Source of the DNA: Georgenia sp. EYE_87
GTDB taxonomy: Bacteria; Actinomycetota; Actinomycetes; Actinomycetales; Actinomycetaceae
Reading direction: 5' to 3'
Assembly: GCF_023148685.1 (NCBI RefSeq)
Contig: NZ_JAHXNL010000001.1
Span: 310,001 to 374,000, forward strand
Length of the DNA: 64,000 nucleotides
Shown here: one piece after another, positions 22,099-30,929 of the stretch
Numbering within the stretch: position 1 is the stretch's first letter
Layout: each line of letters starts with the position of its first letter
The notes under the pieces: generated by a model
Database searches by the model: none
Told to the model about the DNA's origin: nothing
What the model saw: the letters and a program-made list of their open reading frames with translations, nothing else
Program-made: the position numbers and the translations under genes

Positions 22099-22658
22099 CC
22101 GTGCTCTCCGTCCTTCGCCGGTGCCTGCGGCCGGACAACCTCGCCGGCAGGCGTCCCGGAGCGTCGTTCGATCTCGAGGGCCTGTTCCACGATCATCACC
22201 GCCGCGACCTGGTCGACCACCTCACGGTGCCGCCGGCCGGGCCGGCCGGCGGCGTGCAGCGCCTGGTGGGCGCTGACGGTGGTCAGCCGTTCGTCGACCA
22301 GCCGTACCGGGACGGGGGCCACGGCCTCCGCGACCCGCACAGCGTACCCGCGAGCCGCATGGGCCGACCTCCCCTCGGCGCCGGAGAGGCTCCGCGGCAG
22401 ACCCACGAGAACCTCCATCGCCTCGAGCTCGCGCGCGAGCTCGGCGATCTCGCCGACGTCGCCGCCGTCCTTGCGGCGGGCGACGGTGCGCACCGGGCTC
22501 GCGAGGATGCCGGCCGCGTCGCACCGGGCGACCCCGACGCGCACCGTGCCGACGTCGATCCCCAGACGCACACCGCGGCGCAGGGCCGGGGTGGCAGCCC
22601 CGGCCGGGTCGAACCCGTCCGGCGCGGCCGTCCCGCCCTTCGTCGGCCCGTCGGTCAT
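22095..22658 (-). CDS. ruvX: Putative pre-16S rRNA nuclease / Holliday junction resolvase-like protein
   Basis: A 187-residue YqgF-family RNase H-fold protein. GIDVGTVRVGVARCD is the first acidic motif, VLVGLPRSLSG the middle strand and LVDERLTTV the second acidic motif. The family processes the 5' end of 16S rRNA in E. coli. The gene lies between alaS and mltG with four-base overlaps on both sides, a conserved actinobacterial order. Confidence 0.94.
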   Translation of the reverse strand: MTDGPTKGGTAAPDGFDPAGAATPALRRGVRLGIDVGTVRVGVARCDAAGILASPVRTVARRKDGGDVGEIAELARELEAMEVLVGLPRSLSGAEGRSAHAARGYAVRVAEAVAPVPVRLVDERLTTVSAHQALHAAGRPGRRHREVVDQVAAVMIVEQALEIERRSGTPAGEVVRPQAPAKDGEHG

Positions 22659-25357
22659 GCGCCCACCAGGGTCGCGACCTCGCCCCGGACCGCGTCCAGG
22701 GCCTTCCCGAGAGCCGCGGCGTCGGTCCCGCCGCCCTGGGCGACGTCGTCCTTGCCGCCTCCGCCGCCGCCGAGGGTGGTGGCGGCGACCTTCACGAGGG
22801 CGCCGGCCCGCACGCCGGCCGCGCGGGCGGCGGGGTTGGTGGCGACGACGACGGCGGGCCTGCCCTTCGCCACCCCGCCGACCGCGACGACGGCGGGGGC
22901 GGAGTCGCCCAGCCGTGCCCGCACGTCGAGGGCGAGGGAGCGCAGGTCGTCGGCGGAGGCGATCTCACCGGCGTCGTGCGTGACTACGCGGGTGGGACCG
23001 ACGGCCTCCGCGCCGTCGGCGATCCGGCCCGCCGCGGCGAGGAGCTGGCCCTGGCGGAGGGCGGCGAGCTCCTTCTCGGCGGCCTTGAGGCGGTTCATGA
23101 GGGCGTCGACCCGTTCGGGCAGCTCCTCCGGGCGTCCGCCCACGATCCCCGTGACCTGGCTGACGAGCGCGTGCTCCTTGGCCTGGAAGCCGTACGCACC
23201 GGCACCGACGAGGGCGTCCACGCGTCGCACGCCCGAGCCGATGGACGCCTCGCCCAGCAGGGTGACGAGGCCGAGCGCGCCGGTGGCAGAGACGTGCGTG
23301 CCACCGCAGAGCTCCTTGGACCAGTCGCCGCCGATCGAGACGACGCGCACGCGCCGGCCGTACTTCTCGCCGAAGAGCGCCATCGCGCCGGCGGCGCGGG
23401 CCTCGTCGATGTCCATGATGTCGTCGGTGACCTCGAGGTTCTCCGCCAGCTGGGTGTTGACCCGCTCCTCGATCTCGTTCAGCACGTCGCCGGGCACGGC
23501 CGAGCCGTGCCGGAAGTCGAACCGCAGCCGGGAGGGCGCGTTCTCCGAGCCCGCCTGGGTGGCCTGGTCGCCGAGGTGCTCGTGCAGCGCCTTGTGCACC
23601 ATGTGGGTCGCGGTGTGGGCGCGTGCGATGGCCTTGCGCCGGGCGGTGTCGATGGCCGCCACACCCTTCTCGTCAAGGGTCAGGGTGCCCTCGGTGAGGC
23701 GGCCCCGGTGGACGGAGAGGCCCCTGATGGGTGCCTGGACGTCCGCGACGTCGACGATCGCCCCGCCCTCGAACGCGACGGTGCCCTGGTCGGCCAGCTG
23801 TCCGCCCGCCTCGGCGTAGAACGGGGTGCGGTCGAGGACGATCTCGACGTCCGCCGGCGCCGTGGCGGTCGGGGCGGGCCGGCCGTCGACGAGCAGGCCG
23901 ACGAGGCGGGCCTCGGCCGTCGCGTCCGTGTAGCCGAGGAACTGCACCGGGCCGCCGAGACGCTCCTGCAGGTCGGCGTACAGCGAGGTGTCCACGTGGC
24001 CGGTCTTCTTGGCCAGCGCGTCGGCGCGGGCGCGCTGGCGCTGCTCGTCCATGAGCTGGCGGAAGCCGGCCTCGTCGACGCTGACGCCGTGCTCGGCCGC
24101 CATCTCGAGGGTGAGGTCGATCGGGAAGCCGTACGTGTCGTGGAGTGTGAACGCCTCCTTGCCGCCCAGCACCGGCGCCCTGGTCGAGGCCTGCTTCGCC
24201 TTCGCGACGGCGGTGTCCAGGATCGTGGTGCCGGAGACGAGGGTGCGGCGGAACGCCTCCTCCTCCTCGTAGGCGACCTGGGAGATGCGGTCGAAGTCGG
24301 TCTCGACGTTGGGGTACGAGGCCTTTATCGCGTCCTTGGAGACCGGCAGCAGGACGGGCAGGCTCGGCTCGTCGACGCCGAGCAGCCGCATGGAGCGCAC
24401 CGCGCGGCGGATGAGGCGGCGCAGGACGTAGCCGCGACCGTCGTTGGCGGGGCGGACACCGTCGCCGATGAGCATGAGCGCGGAGCGCACGTGGTCGGCC
24501 ACCACGCGCAGGCGCACGTCGTCCGGGGCCTGGCTGTTCGTCCCGAGGGTGTAGGTCCTGCCGGAGAGCTGCTCGGCGGCGGAGATGACGGGGAAGACCT
24601 CGTCGATCTCGTACATGTTCTCCTTGCCCTGGAGCAGGTAGGCCACGCGCTCCAGGCCGAGGCCGGTGTCGATCGCCTTGTTCTCGAGCTCACCGAGGAG
24701 CGGGTAGTCCTTGCCCCGGCCCTCCCCGCGCAGGTACTGGTCGAAGACGAGGTTCCACACCTCGAGGTACCGGTCGCCGCCCGGGTCCACGGTGCCGCCC
24801 TCGGCGTCGGGACCGTACTTGGGGCCGCGGTCGTAGTGGAACTCCGCGCACGGGCCCGCGGGGCCGGGCTGGCCGGTGTCCCAGAAGTTCTCCTCGCGCG
24901 GGAGGCGCACGATGTGGGCCGGGTTGACGCCGACCTTGGTCAGGGCGTCGGCCGCCTCGGCGTCCTGGTCCCAGATCGTCACCCAGAGGCGGTCGCCGTC
25001 GAGGCCGTAGCCGCCGTCGGCCTGCGGGCCGGTCAGCAGCTCCCAGGCGTAGTCGATGGCCCCCTGCTTGAAGTAGTCGCCGAAGGAGAAGTTGCCGCAC
25101 ATCTGGAAGAACGTGCCGTGGCGGGTGGTCTTGCCGACGTTCTCGATGTCGTTGGTGCGGATGCACTTCTGAACGCTGGCGGCCCGCGGCCACGGCGCCT
25201 TCTCGGTGCCGACGATGTACGGGATGAACGGCACCATGCCGGCGATCGTGAACAGGATCGAGGGGTCCGGCGAGACCAGCGACGCGCTAGGCACGACCTG
25301 GTGGTCGTTCTTGGCGAAGTAGTCCAGCCAGCGGGTGCGGATCTCGGCGGTGCGCAT
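22655..25357 (-). CDS. alaS: Alanyl-tRNA synthetase
   Basis: A 900-residue class II synthetase. The catalytic core has SLVSPDPSILFTIAGMVPF, CIRTNDIENVGKTTRHGTFF, FFQMCGNFSFGDYFK and GLGLERVAYLLQG. The editing domain has ARAHTATHMVHKALHE (HxxxH) and the distal ELCGGTHV Cys/His motif. The C-terminal glycine-rich GGGGGGKDDVAQGGG belongs to the C-Ala domain. The ATG has GAGGAAAC upstream. It heads the alaS-ruvX-mltG-aroE series. Confidence 0.97.
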   Translation of the reverse strand: MRTAEIRTRWLDYFAKNDHQVVPSASLVSPDPSILFTIAGMVPFIPYIVGTEKAPWPRAASVQKCIRTNDIENVGKTTRHGTFFQMCGNFSFGDYFKQGAIDYAWELLTGPQADGGYGLDGDRLWVTIWDQDAEAADALTKVGVNPAHIVRLPREENFWDTGQPGPAGPCAEFHYDRGPKYGPDAEGGTVDPGGDRYLEVWNLVFDQYLRGEGRGKDYPLLGELENKAIDTGLGLERVAYLLQGKENMYEIDEVFPVISAAEQLSGRTYTLGTNSQAPDDVRLRVVADHVRSALMLIGDGVRPANDGRGYVLRRLIRRAVRSMRLLGVDEPSLPVLLPVSKDAIKASYPNVETDFDRISQVAYEEEEAFRRTLVSGTTILDTAVAKAKQASTRAPVLGGKEAFTLHDTYGFPIDLTLEMAAEHGVSVDEAGFRQLMDEQRQRARADALAKKTGHVDTSLYADLQERLGGPVQFLGYTDATAEARLVGLLVDGRPAPTATAPADVEIVLDRTPFYAEAGGQLADQGTVAFEGGAIVDVADVQAPIRGLSVHRGRLTEGTLTLDEKGVAAIDTARRKAIARAHTATHMVHKALHEHLGDQATQAGSENAPSRLRFDFRHGSAVPGDVLNEIEERVNTQLAENLEVTDDIMDIDEARAAGAMALFGEKYGRRVRVVSIGGDWSKELCGGTHVSATGALGLVTLLGEASIGSGVRRVDALVGAGAYGFQAKEHALVSQVTGIVGGRPEELPERVDALMNRLKAAEKELAALRQGQLLAAAGRIADGAEAVGPTRVVTHDAGEIASADDLRSLALDVRARLGDSAPAVVAVGGVAKGRPAVVVATNPAARAAGVRAGALVKVAATTLGGGGGGKDDVAQGGGTDAAALGKALDAVRGEVATLVGA

Positions 25358-25384
25358 GTTTCCTCGGGTCAGTGGGGCGGGGGC

Positions 25385-25450
25385 TGGATGTTACCCGCGG
25401 GTGGCGGGATGTTACCGGCGGGTGGCGGGGTGCTACCGACGGGTAGCAGG
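25385..25450. repeat. 21-bp tandem repeat in the alaS promoter region, each copy carrying a -10-like TAACAT/TAGCAC
   Basis: GTTACC or GCTACC recurs at 25390, 25411 and 25432 (21-base period) with GGGTGGCGGG between. On the minus strand each copy presents TAACAT, TAACAT and TAGCAC. The two proximal ones match TANNNT, so the alaS promoter may have duplicated -10 elements. The remainder of 25451-25544 shows nothing clear. Confidence 0.75.
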
Positions 25451-25544
25451 TGGTCGGGGGCGGGTCGCGAGCCGGTGCCGGTGCCGGCCCGGACTCACCG
25501 GCGCGGGCGGCGGCTCGCCGAGAGGCCGGGGCGACGACGTCCGC

Positions 25545-25916
25545 TCAGAAGGCGTAGGGGACGTCGTCGCCGGCCTCGGCCGGGCTGACGGCGCCCGTCG
25601 GGCCGGCGTGCGCACCGGTCGGGGCAGCATCAGCGCCGTCCCGGGCGGCGTGGGCGCCCACCGGGACCGCGCCGAAGCCACGGCCGGAGGACCGGCGGGC
25701 AGCGACGTCGGCGCGGGCGGCCGCGACGGCGTCGTCGTCCGGGATGAGCGCGGCGCGCAGCTCGGCCTCGCGCTGGCGGTACGCGGCGGCGAAGTCCTCG
25801 GGCAGCGCACGCAGGCGGTCGAGGACGGACGGCGCACGACCGGCGGCGAGCAGGATCGCGGTGCCGGCGAGTGTGACGCCGAGCAGGCCGACGCCGAGAA
25901 GCACCTTGGGGTTCAT
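25545..25916 (-). CDS. Small membrane-anchored protein, unknown function (DUF6167-like)
   Basis: A 123-residue protein with one N-terminal transmembrane helix (VLLGVGLLGVTLAGTAILLAAG), a short helical segment RLRALPEDFAAAYRQREAELRAAL, and a flexible Ala/Gly/Pro tail with a small GAHA-type repeat. Proteins like this are regularly found between the DUF948 gene and alaS in actinobacteria. The ATG overlaps the DUF948 stop by four bases, so the two are coupled. Function is not known. Confidence 0.75.
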   Translation of the reverse strand: MNPKVLLGVGLLGVTLAGTAILLAAGRAPSVLDRLRALPEDFAAAYRQREAELRAALIPDDDAVAAARADVAARRSSGRGFGAVPVGAHAARDGADAAPTGAHAGPTGAVSPAEAGDDVPYAF

Positions 25917-26269
25917 CGCTCCCGTCCCTTCCCGCCCAGGACGCTGCGGACTGCGTAGGAGAACGCGGACAGCTTGATGAGCGGCCCGCCGACGGTGGCC
26001 GAGACCAGCGTGGTGAGCGCGGAGACGTCCTCGGTGACCTGCGCGGCCGACGTGGTGATGGTGTCGACCTTCTCGAGCTGGCCGTTGGTCGCCCGGATGG
26101 TCTGCGCGGCCTCGTCGATGGCCGGCAGGGTGTGCTCGGTGAGCTGCCGGACGGTGCCGCGCGCCTCGTCGAGGACCTTGCCGAGCTTGAGCAGGGGCAC
26201 GGCGAGGAAGATCACCAGCGCCACGAACGCGATCGCGGCGATCAGACCGGCGATGTCACCGACGGACAT
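25913..26269 (-). CDS. DUF948 domain membrane protein
   Basis: A 118-residue protein with an N-terminal transmembrane helix (IAGLIAAIAFVALVIFLAVPLLKLG) followed by a coiled-coil-like region (LDEARGTVRQLTEHTLPAIDEAA...LEKVDTITTSAAQVTEDVSAL), as in DUF948. The ATG at 26269 is preferred over an in-frame start at 26314 because AAGGAG lies just upstream. A TAGATT -10-like box is at about 26337-26342. The role is unknown. Confidence 0.85.
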   Translation of the reverse strand: MSVGDIAGLIAAIAFVALVIFLAVPLLKLGKVLDEARGTVRQLTEHTLPAIDEAAQTIRATNGQLEKVDTITTSAAQVTEDVSALTTLVSATVGGPLIKLSAFSYAVRSVLGGKGRER

Positions 26270-26417
26270 AAGGGCTCCTTGGGAACGAGGGTCAGGCCCG
26301 GCGTACCGCCCCATCTGGGCAGACGCCGCCGGGAGGAATCTACCCTCTTCACGGCGACGCCCCGGGAACCGGCGTGGTGAGCCGGCTGCCCGGGGCGCAG
26401 CGTGGGACGAGATCAGG

Positions 26418-27041
26418 TCAGCGCGAGTAGTACTCGACGACCAGCTGCTCGTTGCAGGTCACGGGGACCTCGACGCGCTTCGGGCGGCGGACCAGCTCGG
26501 CGCGCAGCTTCGCGACGTCGACCTCGAGGTAGGCCGGGACGTTGGGCAGCACGTCGCGGTGGGCGCCGGCCGCGGCGACCTGGAACGGCACGGTGGCCTG
26601 CGACTTCGGCTTGACCTGGATGACCTGGCCGGGCTTGACGCGGAAGGACGGGCGGTCGACGAGCTTGCCGTCCACGAGGATGTGGCGGTGCACGACGGCC
26701 TGGCGGGCCTGGGCGATGGTGCGGGCGAACCCGGAGCGCAGGACGAGCGCGTCCAGGCGCATCTCGAGGAGCTCGACGAGCGACTCACCAGTCAGGAACT
26801 GCTCGCGGCGGGCCTCCTCGAAGACGCGCTGCATCTGCGCCTCGCGGATGCCGTACTGCGCGCGGAGACGCTGCTTCTCCTTGAGGCGGACGGCGTAGTC
26901 GGACTCGGTGCGGCGACGGGCGCGGCCGTGCTCACCGGGGCCGTACGGGCGCTTCTCGAAGTACTTGACGGCCTTGGGGGTCAGGGCGATGCCCAGGGCG
27001 CGGGAAAGGCGCACCTGACGGCGCGTGCGGCTCACTGCCAT
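26418..27041 (-). CDS. rpsD: 30S ribosomal protein S4
   Basis: A 207-residue S4, one of the primary 16S rRNA binders. The N terminus (MAVSRTRRQVRLSRALGIAL, then KRPYGPGEHG) lacks the zinc-binding cysteines, so it is the zinc-free form. The S4 RNA-binding domain follows (LRLDALV-type EMRLDALVLRSGFART, ARQAVVHRHILVDGK). The ATG at 27041 has AGGAAG upstream, with a TAGGCT -10-like box at about 27164-27169. It stands alone, outside the large rp operons, as in other actinobacteria. Confidence 0.97.
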   Translation of the reverse strand: MAVSRTRRQVRLSRALGIALTPKAVKYFEKRPYGPGEHGRARRRTESDYAVRLKEKQRLRAQYGIREAQMQRVFEEARREQFLTGESLVELLEMRLDALVLRSGFARTIAQARQAVVHRHILVDGKLVDRPSFRVKPGQVIQVKPKSQATVPFQVAAAGAHRDVLPNVPAYLEVDVAKLRAELVRRPKRVEVPVTCNEQLVVEYYSR

Positions 27042-27062
27042 GTCTTGTTGACTTCCTGTCGT

Positions 27063-27074
27063 TGTGACGTCACA
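27063..27074. promoter_or_regulatory. Perfect 12-bp palindrome TGTGACGTCACA in the rpsD leader
   Basis: TGTGACGTCACA lies 22 bases upstream of the rpsD ATG, between its apparent promoter and the Shine-Dalgarno. It could be a DNA operator or an RNA hairpin used in S4 autoregulation. S4 autoregulates translation in other bacteria, but the RNA structure there is larger. Its role is open. Confidence 0.4.
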
Positions 27075-27135
27075 CCGGCGACGGCGGGTGCCGCCCGGCG
27101 CGGGGTCGACCCGATGGCCATGACCCCAGGGGAGC

Positions 27136-27156
27136 GCCCGCGCACGCGGCGCGGGC
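27136..27156 (-). terminator. 8-bp GC hairpin downstream of rarA
   Basis: GCCCGCGC pairs with GCGCGGGC around an ACGCG loop, about 20 bases after the rarA stop on the minus strand. There is no T-run. It is a plausible rarA terminator just in front of, or overlapping, the rpsD transcript start. Confidence 0.45.
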
Positions 27157-27175
27157 AACCGGGAAAGCCTAGCAC

Positions 27176-28528
27176 CTACTGCCCGAGCAGCTGTCTGATG
27201 CGCTCCAGGCGGGATGTGATCTCCCGCTCGTGACCATGACCGGTCGGACGGTAGTACCGGGCCTCGACGAGATCGTCCGGGGCGTACTGCTGGGCGGCGA
27301 TGCCGTGCGGCTGGTCGTGCGAGTAGACGTAGCCGAGCCCGTGCCCGTGGCCCTCGGCGCCGGCGTAGTGGGCGTCGCGCAGGTGCGCCGGGACGGGCCC
27401 GACCTTGCCCGCGCGCACGTCGGCGATGGCGGCGTCGACCGCCTTGTACGCGGCGTTGGACTTGGGCGCGGTCGCCACGTGCACGACCGCCTCGGCCAGG
27501 ATGATCCGCGCCTCCGGCATCCCGATGAGCGAGACGGCCTGGGCCGCGGCCACCGCCGTCTGCAGCGCGGACGGGTCCGCCATCCCGACGTCCTCGGCCG
27601 CGGCGATGACGATGCGCCGGGCGATGAACCGGGGGTCCTCCCCCGCCACGACCATCCGGGCCAGGTAGTGCAGGGCCGCGTCGACGTCGGAGCCGCGCAT
27701 GGACTTGATGAAGGCGGAGATGACGTCGTAGTGCTGGTCCCCGGCCCGGTCGTAACGCACGGCGGCGACGTCGATGGCCCGCTCGACCGACTCCAGCGTG
27801 ATCGCGTCCTCGCCGGCGGCCTCCGCGGACCCGGCGGCGGCCTCGAGGATCGTCAGCGCCTTGCGGGCGTCCGCGCCGGCGAGGCGGACCAGGTGGTCGG
27901 CGGCGGTGTCGTCGAGGGTGAGGGCGCCGCCGAGTCCGCGCTCGTCGGTCAGCGCCCGTGCGACCAGGGCGCGCACGTGCTTTTCGGCGAGCGGGCGCAG
28001 CGTGAGCAGGAGCGAGCGCGACAGCAGCGGGGAGATGACCGAGAAGCTCGGGTTCTCGGTCGTGGCGGCCACCAGGGTGACCCACCGGTTCTCCACCGAC
28101 GGCAGCAGGGCGTCCTGCTGCGTCTTGGAGAAGCGGTGCACCTCGTCGATGAAGAGGACCGTCTCCTCCCCCGAGGTGACGAGGCGGCGGCGGGCGTCCT
28201 CCACGACGCCCCGGACGTCCTTCACGCCCGCCGTGACGGCGGACAGCTCGGTGAACCGCCGGCCGGAGCCGTGCGCGACGAGGTAGGCCAAGGTGGTCTT
28301 GCCGGTGCCGGGCGGCCCCCACAGCACCACGGACGACGGCGCGATCCGCCGTCGTCCCTCCGGGGCCGGCTCCACCAGGCGGCGCAGCGGCGAACCCGGC
28401 TCGAGCAGATGCTCCTGCCCGAGCACCTCGTCGAGGGTGGCCGGGCGCATGCGTACGGCGAGCGGCGCGCCCTGCCGGACGGCCGGCACCCCCGCGTCGT
28501 CGGCGCCCGCCGCCTCGAAGAGATCCAC
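27176..28528 (-). CDS. rarA: Replication-associated recombination protein A (MgsA/RarA AAA+ ATPase)
   Basis: A 450-residue clamp-loader-like AAA+ ATPase acting at stalled forks. Walker [21 protein letters not shown], Walker [19 protein letters not shown], sensor TENPSFSV, arginine finger LLSRSLLL, and the C-terminal tetramer domain with [27 protein letters not shown]. The start is GTG (MDLFEAAG) 6 bases after TAGCCT with no Shine-Dalgarno, so the mRNA is likely leaderless. Confidence 0.96.
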   Translation of the reverse strand: MDLFEAAGADDAGVPAVRQGAPLAVRMRPATLDEVLGQEHLLEPGSPLRRLVEPAPEGRRRIAPSSVVLWGPPGTGKTTLAYLVAHGSGRRFTELSAVTAGVKDVRGVVEDARRRLVTSGEETVLFIDEVHRFSKTQQDALLPSVENRWVTLVAATTENPSFSVISPLLSRSLLLTLRPLAEKHVRALVARALTDERGLGGALTLDDTAADHLVRLAGADARKALTILEAAAGSAEAAGEDAITLESVERAIDVAAVRYDRAGDQHYDVISAFIKSMRGSDVDAALHYLARMVVAGEDPRFIARRIVIAAAEDVGMADPSALQTAVAAAQAVSLIGMPEARIILAEAVVHVATAPKSNAAYKAVDAAIADVRAGKVGPVPAHLRDAHYAGAEGHGHGLGYVYSHDQPHGIAAQQYAPDDLVEARYYRPTGHGHEREITSRLERIRQLLGQ

Positions 28529-28534
28529 CGCTCC

Positions 28535-28540
28535 AGGCTA
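28535..28540 (-). promoter_or_regulatory. -10 box of a leaderless rarA promoter
   Basis: TAGCCT on the minus strand, 6 bases (GGAGCG), then the GTG start. The box and spacing are identical to satD and the MBL gene. It lies in the 129-base divergent gap shared with the MMPL gene. Confidence 0.55.
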
Positions 28541-28657
28541 GTCGGGCCTCTGGCGTGCTCGCCGCCGCGGCCCCCGGCACGGGCGAGCGGACCGGCCGGT
28601 CGCGCGCCGCGCGTGACGTGGCGGGAGAGCCAGGCCGGGGATGGGAAACTGACCGGT

Positions 28658-30928
28658 GTGTTCGCCCTGATCGGCCGGCTCGTGACCCGGCACCCGCGCA
28701 CCGTCATCGTCGGCTGGGTCCTGCTGGCCCTCTTCTCCGGCGTCGCCGCGCTGACCGGGTTCGCCGGCCAGGGCCTCTTCGAACGGCTCCAGACCGGGGC
28801 ACCCGTCGTCCCGGGCTCGGAGAGCGAGCGGGCCCAGGAGATCCTCGACGAGGAGGGCGAGGGCGGCCCGCAGATCTCGCTCGTCGTCCGGGGCACGGAC
28901 CTCACGGACGCGGCGGCGGTCCCGGAGCTGACCGCCGCGCTCGACCCGGCGCGCGCGGACCTGGCCGAGGTCGACGGCGTCGCGTCCGTCGTCGACCCCT
29001 TCGTCCTGCCCCAGGGGCTGGCGAACCCGGCCGCGGCCGGGCTGGTCTCGGCCGACCAGGACGGCTTCCTGATGGCTGTGGTGCTCGAGGACGCGCTCGA
29101 CGACGACGCCGAGGAGAGTGCGCACGACGCCGTCGTCGAGCGGCTCCGCCAGGTGCCGGACGACCTGGCGGACGTCTCGCCCGGCGCGGAGGGCATCGTC
29201 AGCTCCACGCCTCTGATCGCCGACGCGATCGTCGAGCAGGTCCAGGAGGACCTCGTCAGCGGCGAGGCGTTCGCCATCCCGCTGGCCCTGCTGATCATGG
29301 TGGTCGTGTTCGGCGGGTTCCTCGCCGCCGGGCTGCCGATCGTCGGTGCCGTCGTCTCCATCGTCGGCGGGCTCGGCATCCTGCTGGCGCTGACCTACTC
29401 GGTGGACGTCGACTCCTTCGTGGTGAACGTCATCACCGTGATGAGCATGGCGCTGTCGATCGACTACGGCCTGCTCGTCGTCTCCCGCTACCGCGAGGAG
29501 CTGCACCGGCTCGGCTCCTTCGACCGGGCGGCCACCGCGACCGCGGCCAGGCCGAGGCGCCGCAGGCGGCCGGGCCACGACCCCGTCCTCATCGAGGCGG
29601 TCCGCACGACCGTGGCGACCGCCGGCCGGACGGTCGTCTTCTCCGCCCTGACGGTCGCCTTCTCGATCGCCGGCCTGCTGCTGATGCGCCCCGAGGTGCT
29701 CAAGGCGATCGCCGTCGCCGGGATCGCGTCGGTGCTGCTCGCCGTCGCGTGCGCGGTCACGCTCGTCCCCGCCATCCTGCTCCTGCTCGGCGACCGGATG
29801 CGCAAGCCGTCCCTCCTCTCGCGCGTCCCCGGCCTCCGGGTCCTCGTGCGCGGGCTGGGCGACGTCGCGCCCCGTGACGGCATGTTCTCCCGGCTGGCCC
29901 GGCGCGTGCACGCTCACCCCTGGGTCTTCATGCTGGGCTCGCTCGCGGTCCTGGTGCTGCTCGCCTCCCCCGTCCTCGGGCTGTCGATGCGCAGCGCGAC
30001 CACCGAGCTGCTGCCGAACGAGTCCGACCAGCGCGACTACATCGCCGCCCTCGCGGAGGACTACCCCGGCTCGCGCACGCCCGAGATCGTCGTGGTCGCC
30101 GACGCGGCGCCGGGCGCGGTTGCCCAGCTGGGCGAGGACCTCTCCGCCGTGTCCGCCGTCGAGGCCGTGGGCGAGCCCGCCGCCTCCGGCGACCGCACCG
30201 TCCTGCCGGTCTTCCTCGACGTCGACGACGCCGCCGGCGACGAGGCGACCGCCACCGTGAAGGAGGTCCGGGCCCTGGACCCCGGCTACGACACCTTCGT
30301 GACCGGTCAGGCCGCGACGCAGCTGGACTTCAACGACTCCCTGGTCGAGGGGCTGCCGGTGGCCGGCGCCGTCGTCGTCCTCGCCATCTTCGTCCTGCTC
30401 TTCCTCATGACCGGCTCGGTGCTCGTCCCGCTCAAGGCGCTGGTGGTCAACCTGCTCTCGCTGGCCGCCTCCCTCGGCGTGACCGTGTGGATCTTCCAGG
30501 GCGGGCACCTCACCGGGCTGCTCGACTTCGCCCCCGTGGAGGGCCTGGAGTCCTACGTGGTGGCGATCGCGGTGGCGTTCGGCTTCGGCCTGGCGATGGA
30601 CTACGAGGTCTTCCTGCTGTCCCGCATCAAGGAGTACTGGGACGCGGGATCCACCAACGACGAGGCCGTCGAGCGCGGCCTGCAGCGCTCGGGCCGCATC
30701 ATCACCTCCGCCGCGCTGATCATGGTTGCCGTCTTCGGCGGGTTCATCACCGGCGAGCTCATCGTCATCAAGCAGGCCGGCGTCGCGCTGGCCGTCACGG
30801 TGCTCGTCGACGCCACGCTCGTGCGGATGCTGCTCGTGCCCGCCACCATGACGCTCCTGGGCAGGTGGAACTGGTGGGCGCCGGCGCCGATGCGGCGGGT
30901 CTACGAGAAGTTCCGGATCGTCCACTGA
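28658..30928 (+). CDS. MMPL family RND-type exporter
   Basis: A 756-residue inner-membrane transporter. It shows the two-fold MMPL architecture: an N-terminal helix (TVIVGWVLLALFSGVAALTG), a periplasmic-type loop of about 150 residues, and five clustered helices starting FAIPLALLIMVVVFGGFLAAGLP, followed by SIDYGLLVVSRYREEL. A second such module follows after residue about 400, ending with MDYEVFLLSRIKEYW and a last pair of helices. Family members export lipids, glycolipids or small molecules; the substrate is not predictable here. The GTG start at 28658 was chosen where the first helix begins; no strong Shine-Dalgarno is seen. It starts a plus-strand block divergent from rarA. Confidence 0.92.
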   Translation: MFALIGRLVTRHPRTVIVGWVLLALFSGVAALTGFAGQGLFERLQTGAPVVPGSESERAQEILDEEGEGGPQISLVVRGTDLTDAAAVPELTAALDPARADLAEVDGVASVVDPFVLPQGLANPAAAGLVSADQDGFLMAVVLEDALDDDAEESAHDAVVERLRQVPDDLADVSPGAEGIVSSTPLIADAIVEQVQEDLVSGEAFAIPLALLIMVVVFGGFLAAGLPIVGAVVSIVGGLGILLALTYSVDVDSFVVNVITVMSMALSIDYGLLVVSRYREELHRLGSFDRAATATAARPRRRRRPGHDPVLIEAVRTTVATAGRTVVFSALTVAFSIAGLLLMRPEVLKAIAVAGIASVLLAVACAVTLVPAILLLLGDRMRKPSLLSRVPGLRVLVRGLGDVAPRDGMFSRLARRVHAHPWVFMLGSLAVLVLLASPVLGLSMRSATTELLPNESDQRDYIAALAEDYPGSRTPEIVVVADAAPGAVAQLGEDLSAVSAVEAVGEPAASGDRTVLPVFLDVDDAAGDEATATVKEVRALDPGYDTFVTGQAATQLDFNDSLVEGLPVAGAVVVLAIFVLLFLMTGSVLVPLKALVVNLLSLAASLGVTVWIFQGGHLTGLLDFAPVEGLESYVVAIAVAFGFGLAMDYEVFLLSRIKEYWDAGSTNDEAVERGLQRSGRIITSAALIMVAVFGGFITGELIVIKQAGVALAVTVLVDATLVRMLLVPATMTLLGRWNWWAPAPMRRVYEKFRIVH

Positions 30929-30929
30929 C

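Noticed and set aside
25358-25544. T-box or other tRNA-sensing leader upstream of alaS
   Set aside because: No T-box sequence or specifier-loop pattern; the region is explained by 21-bp repeats and -10-like boxes.
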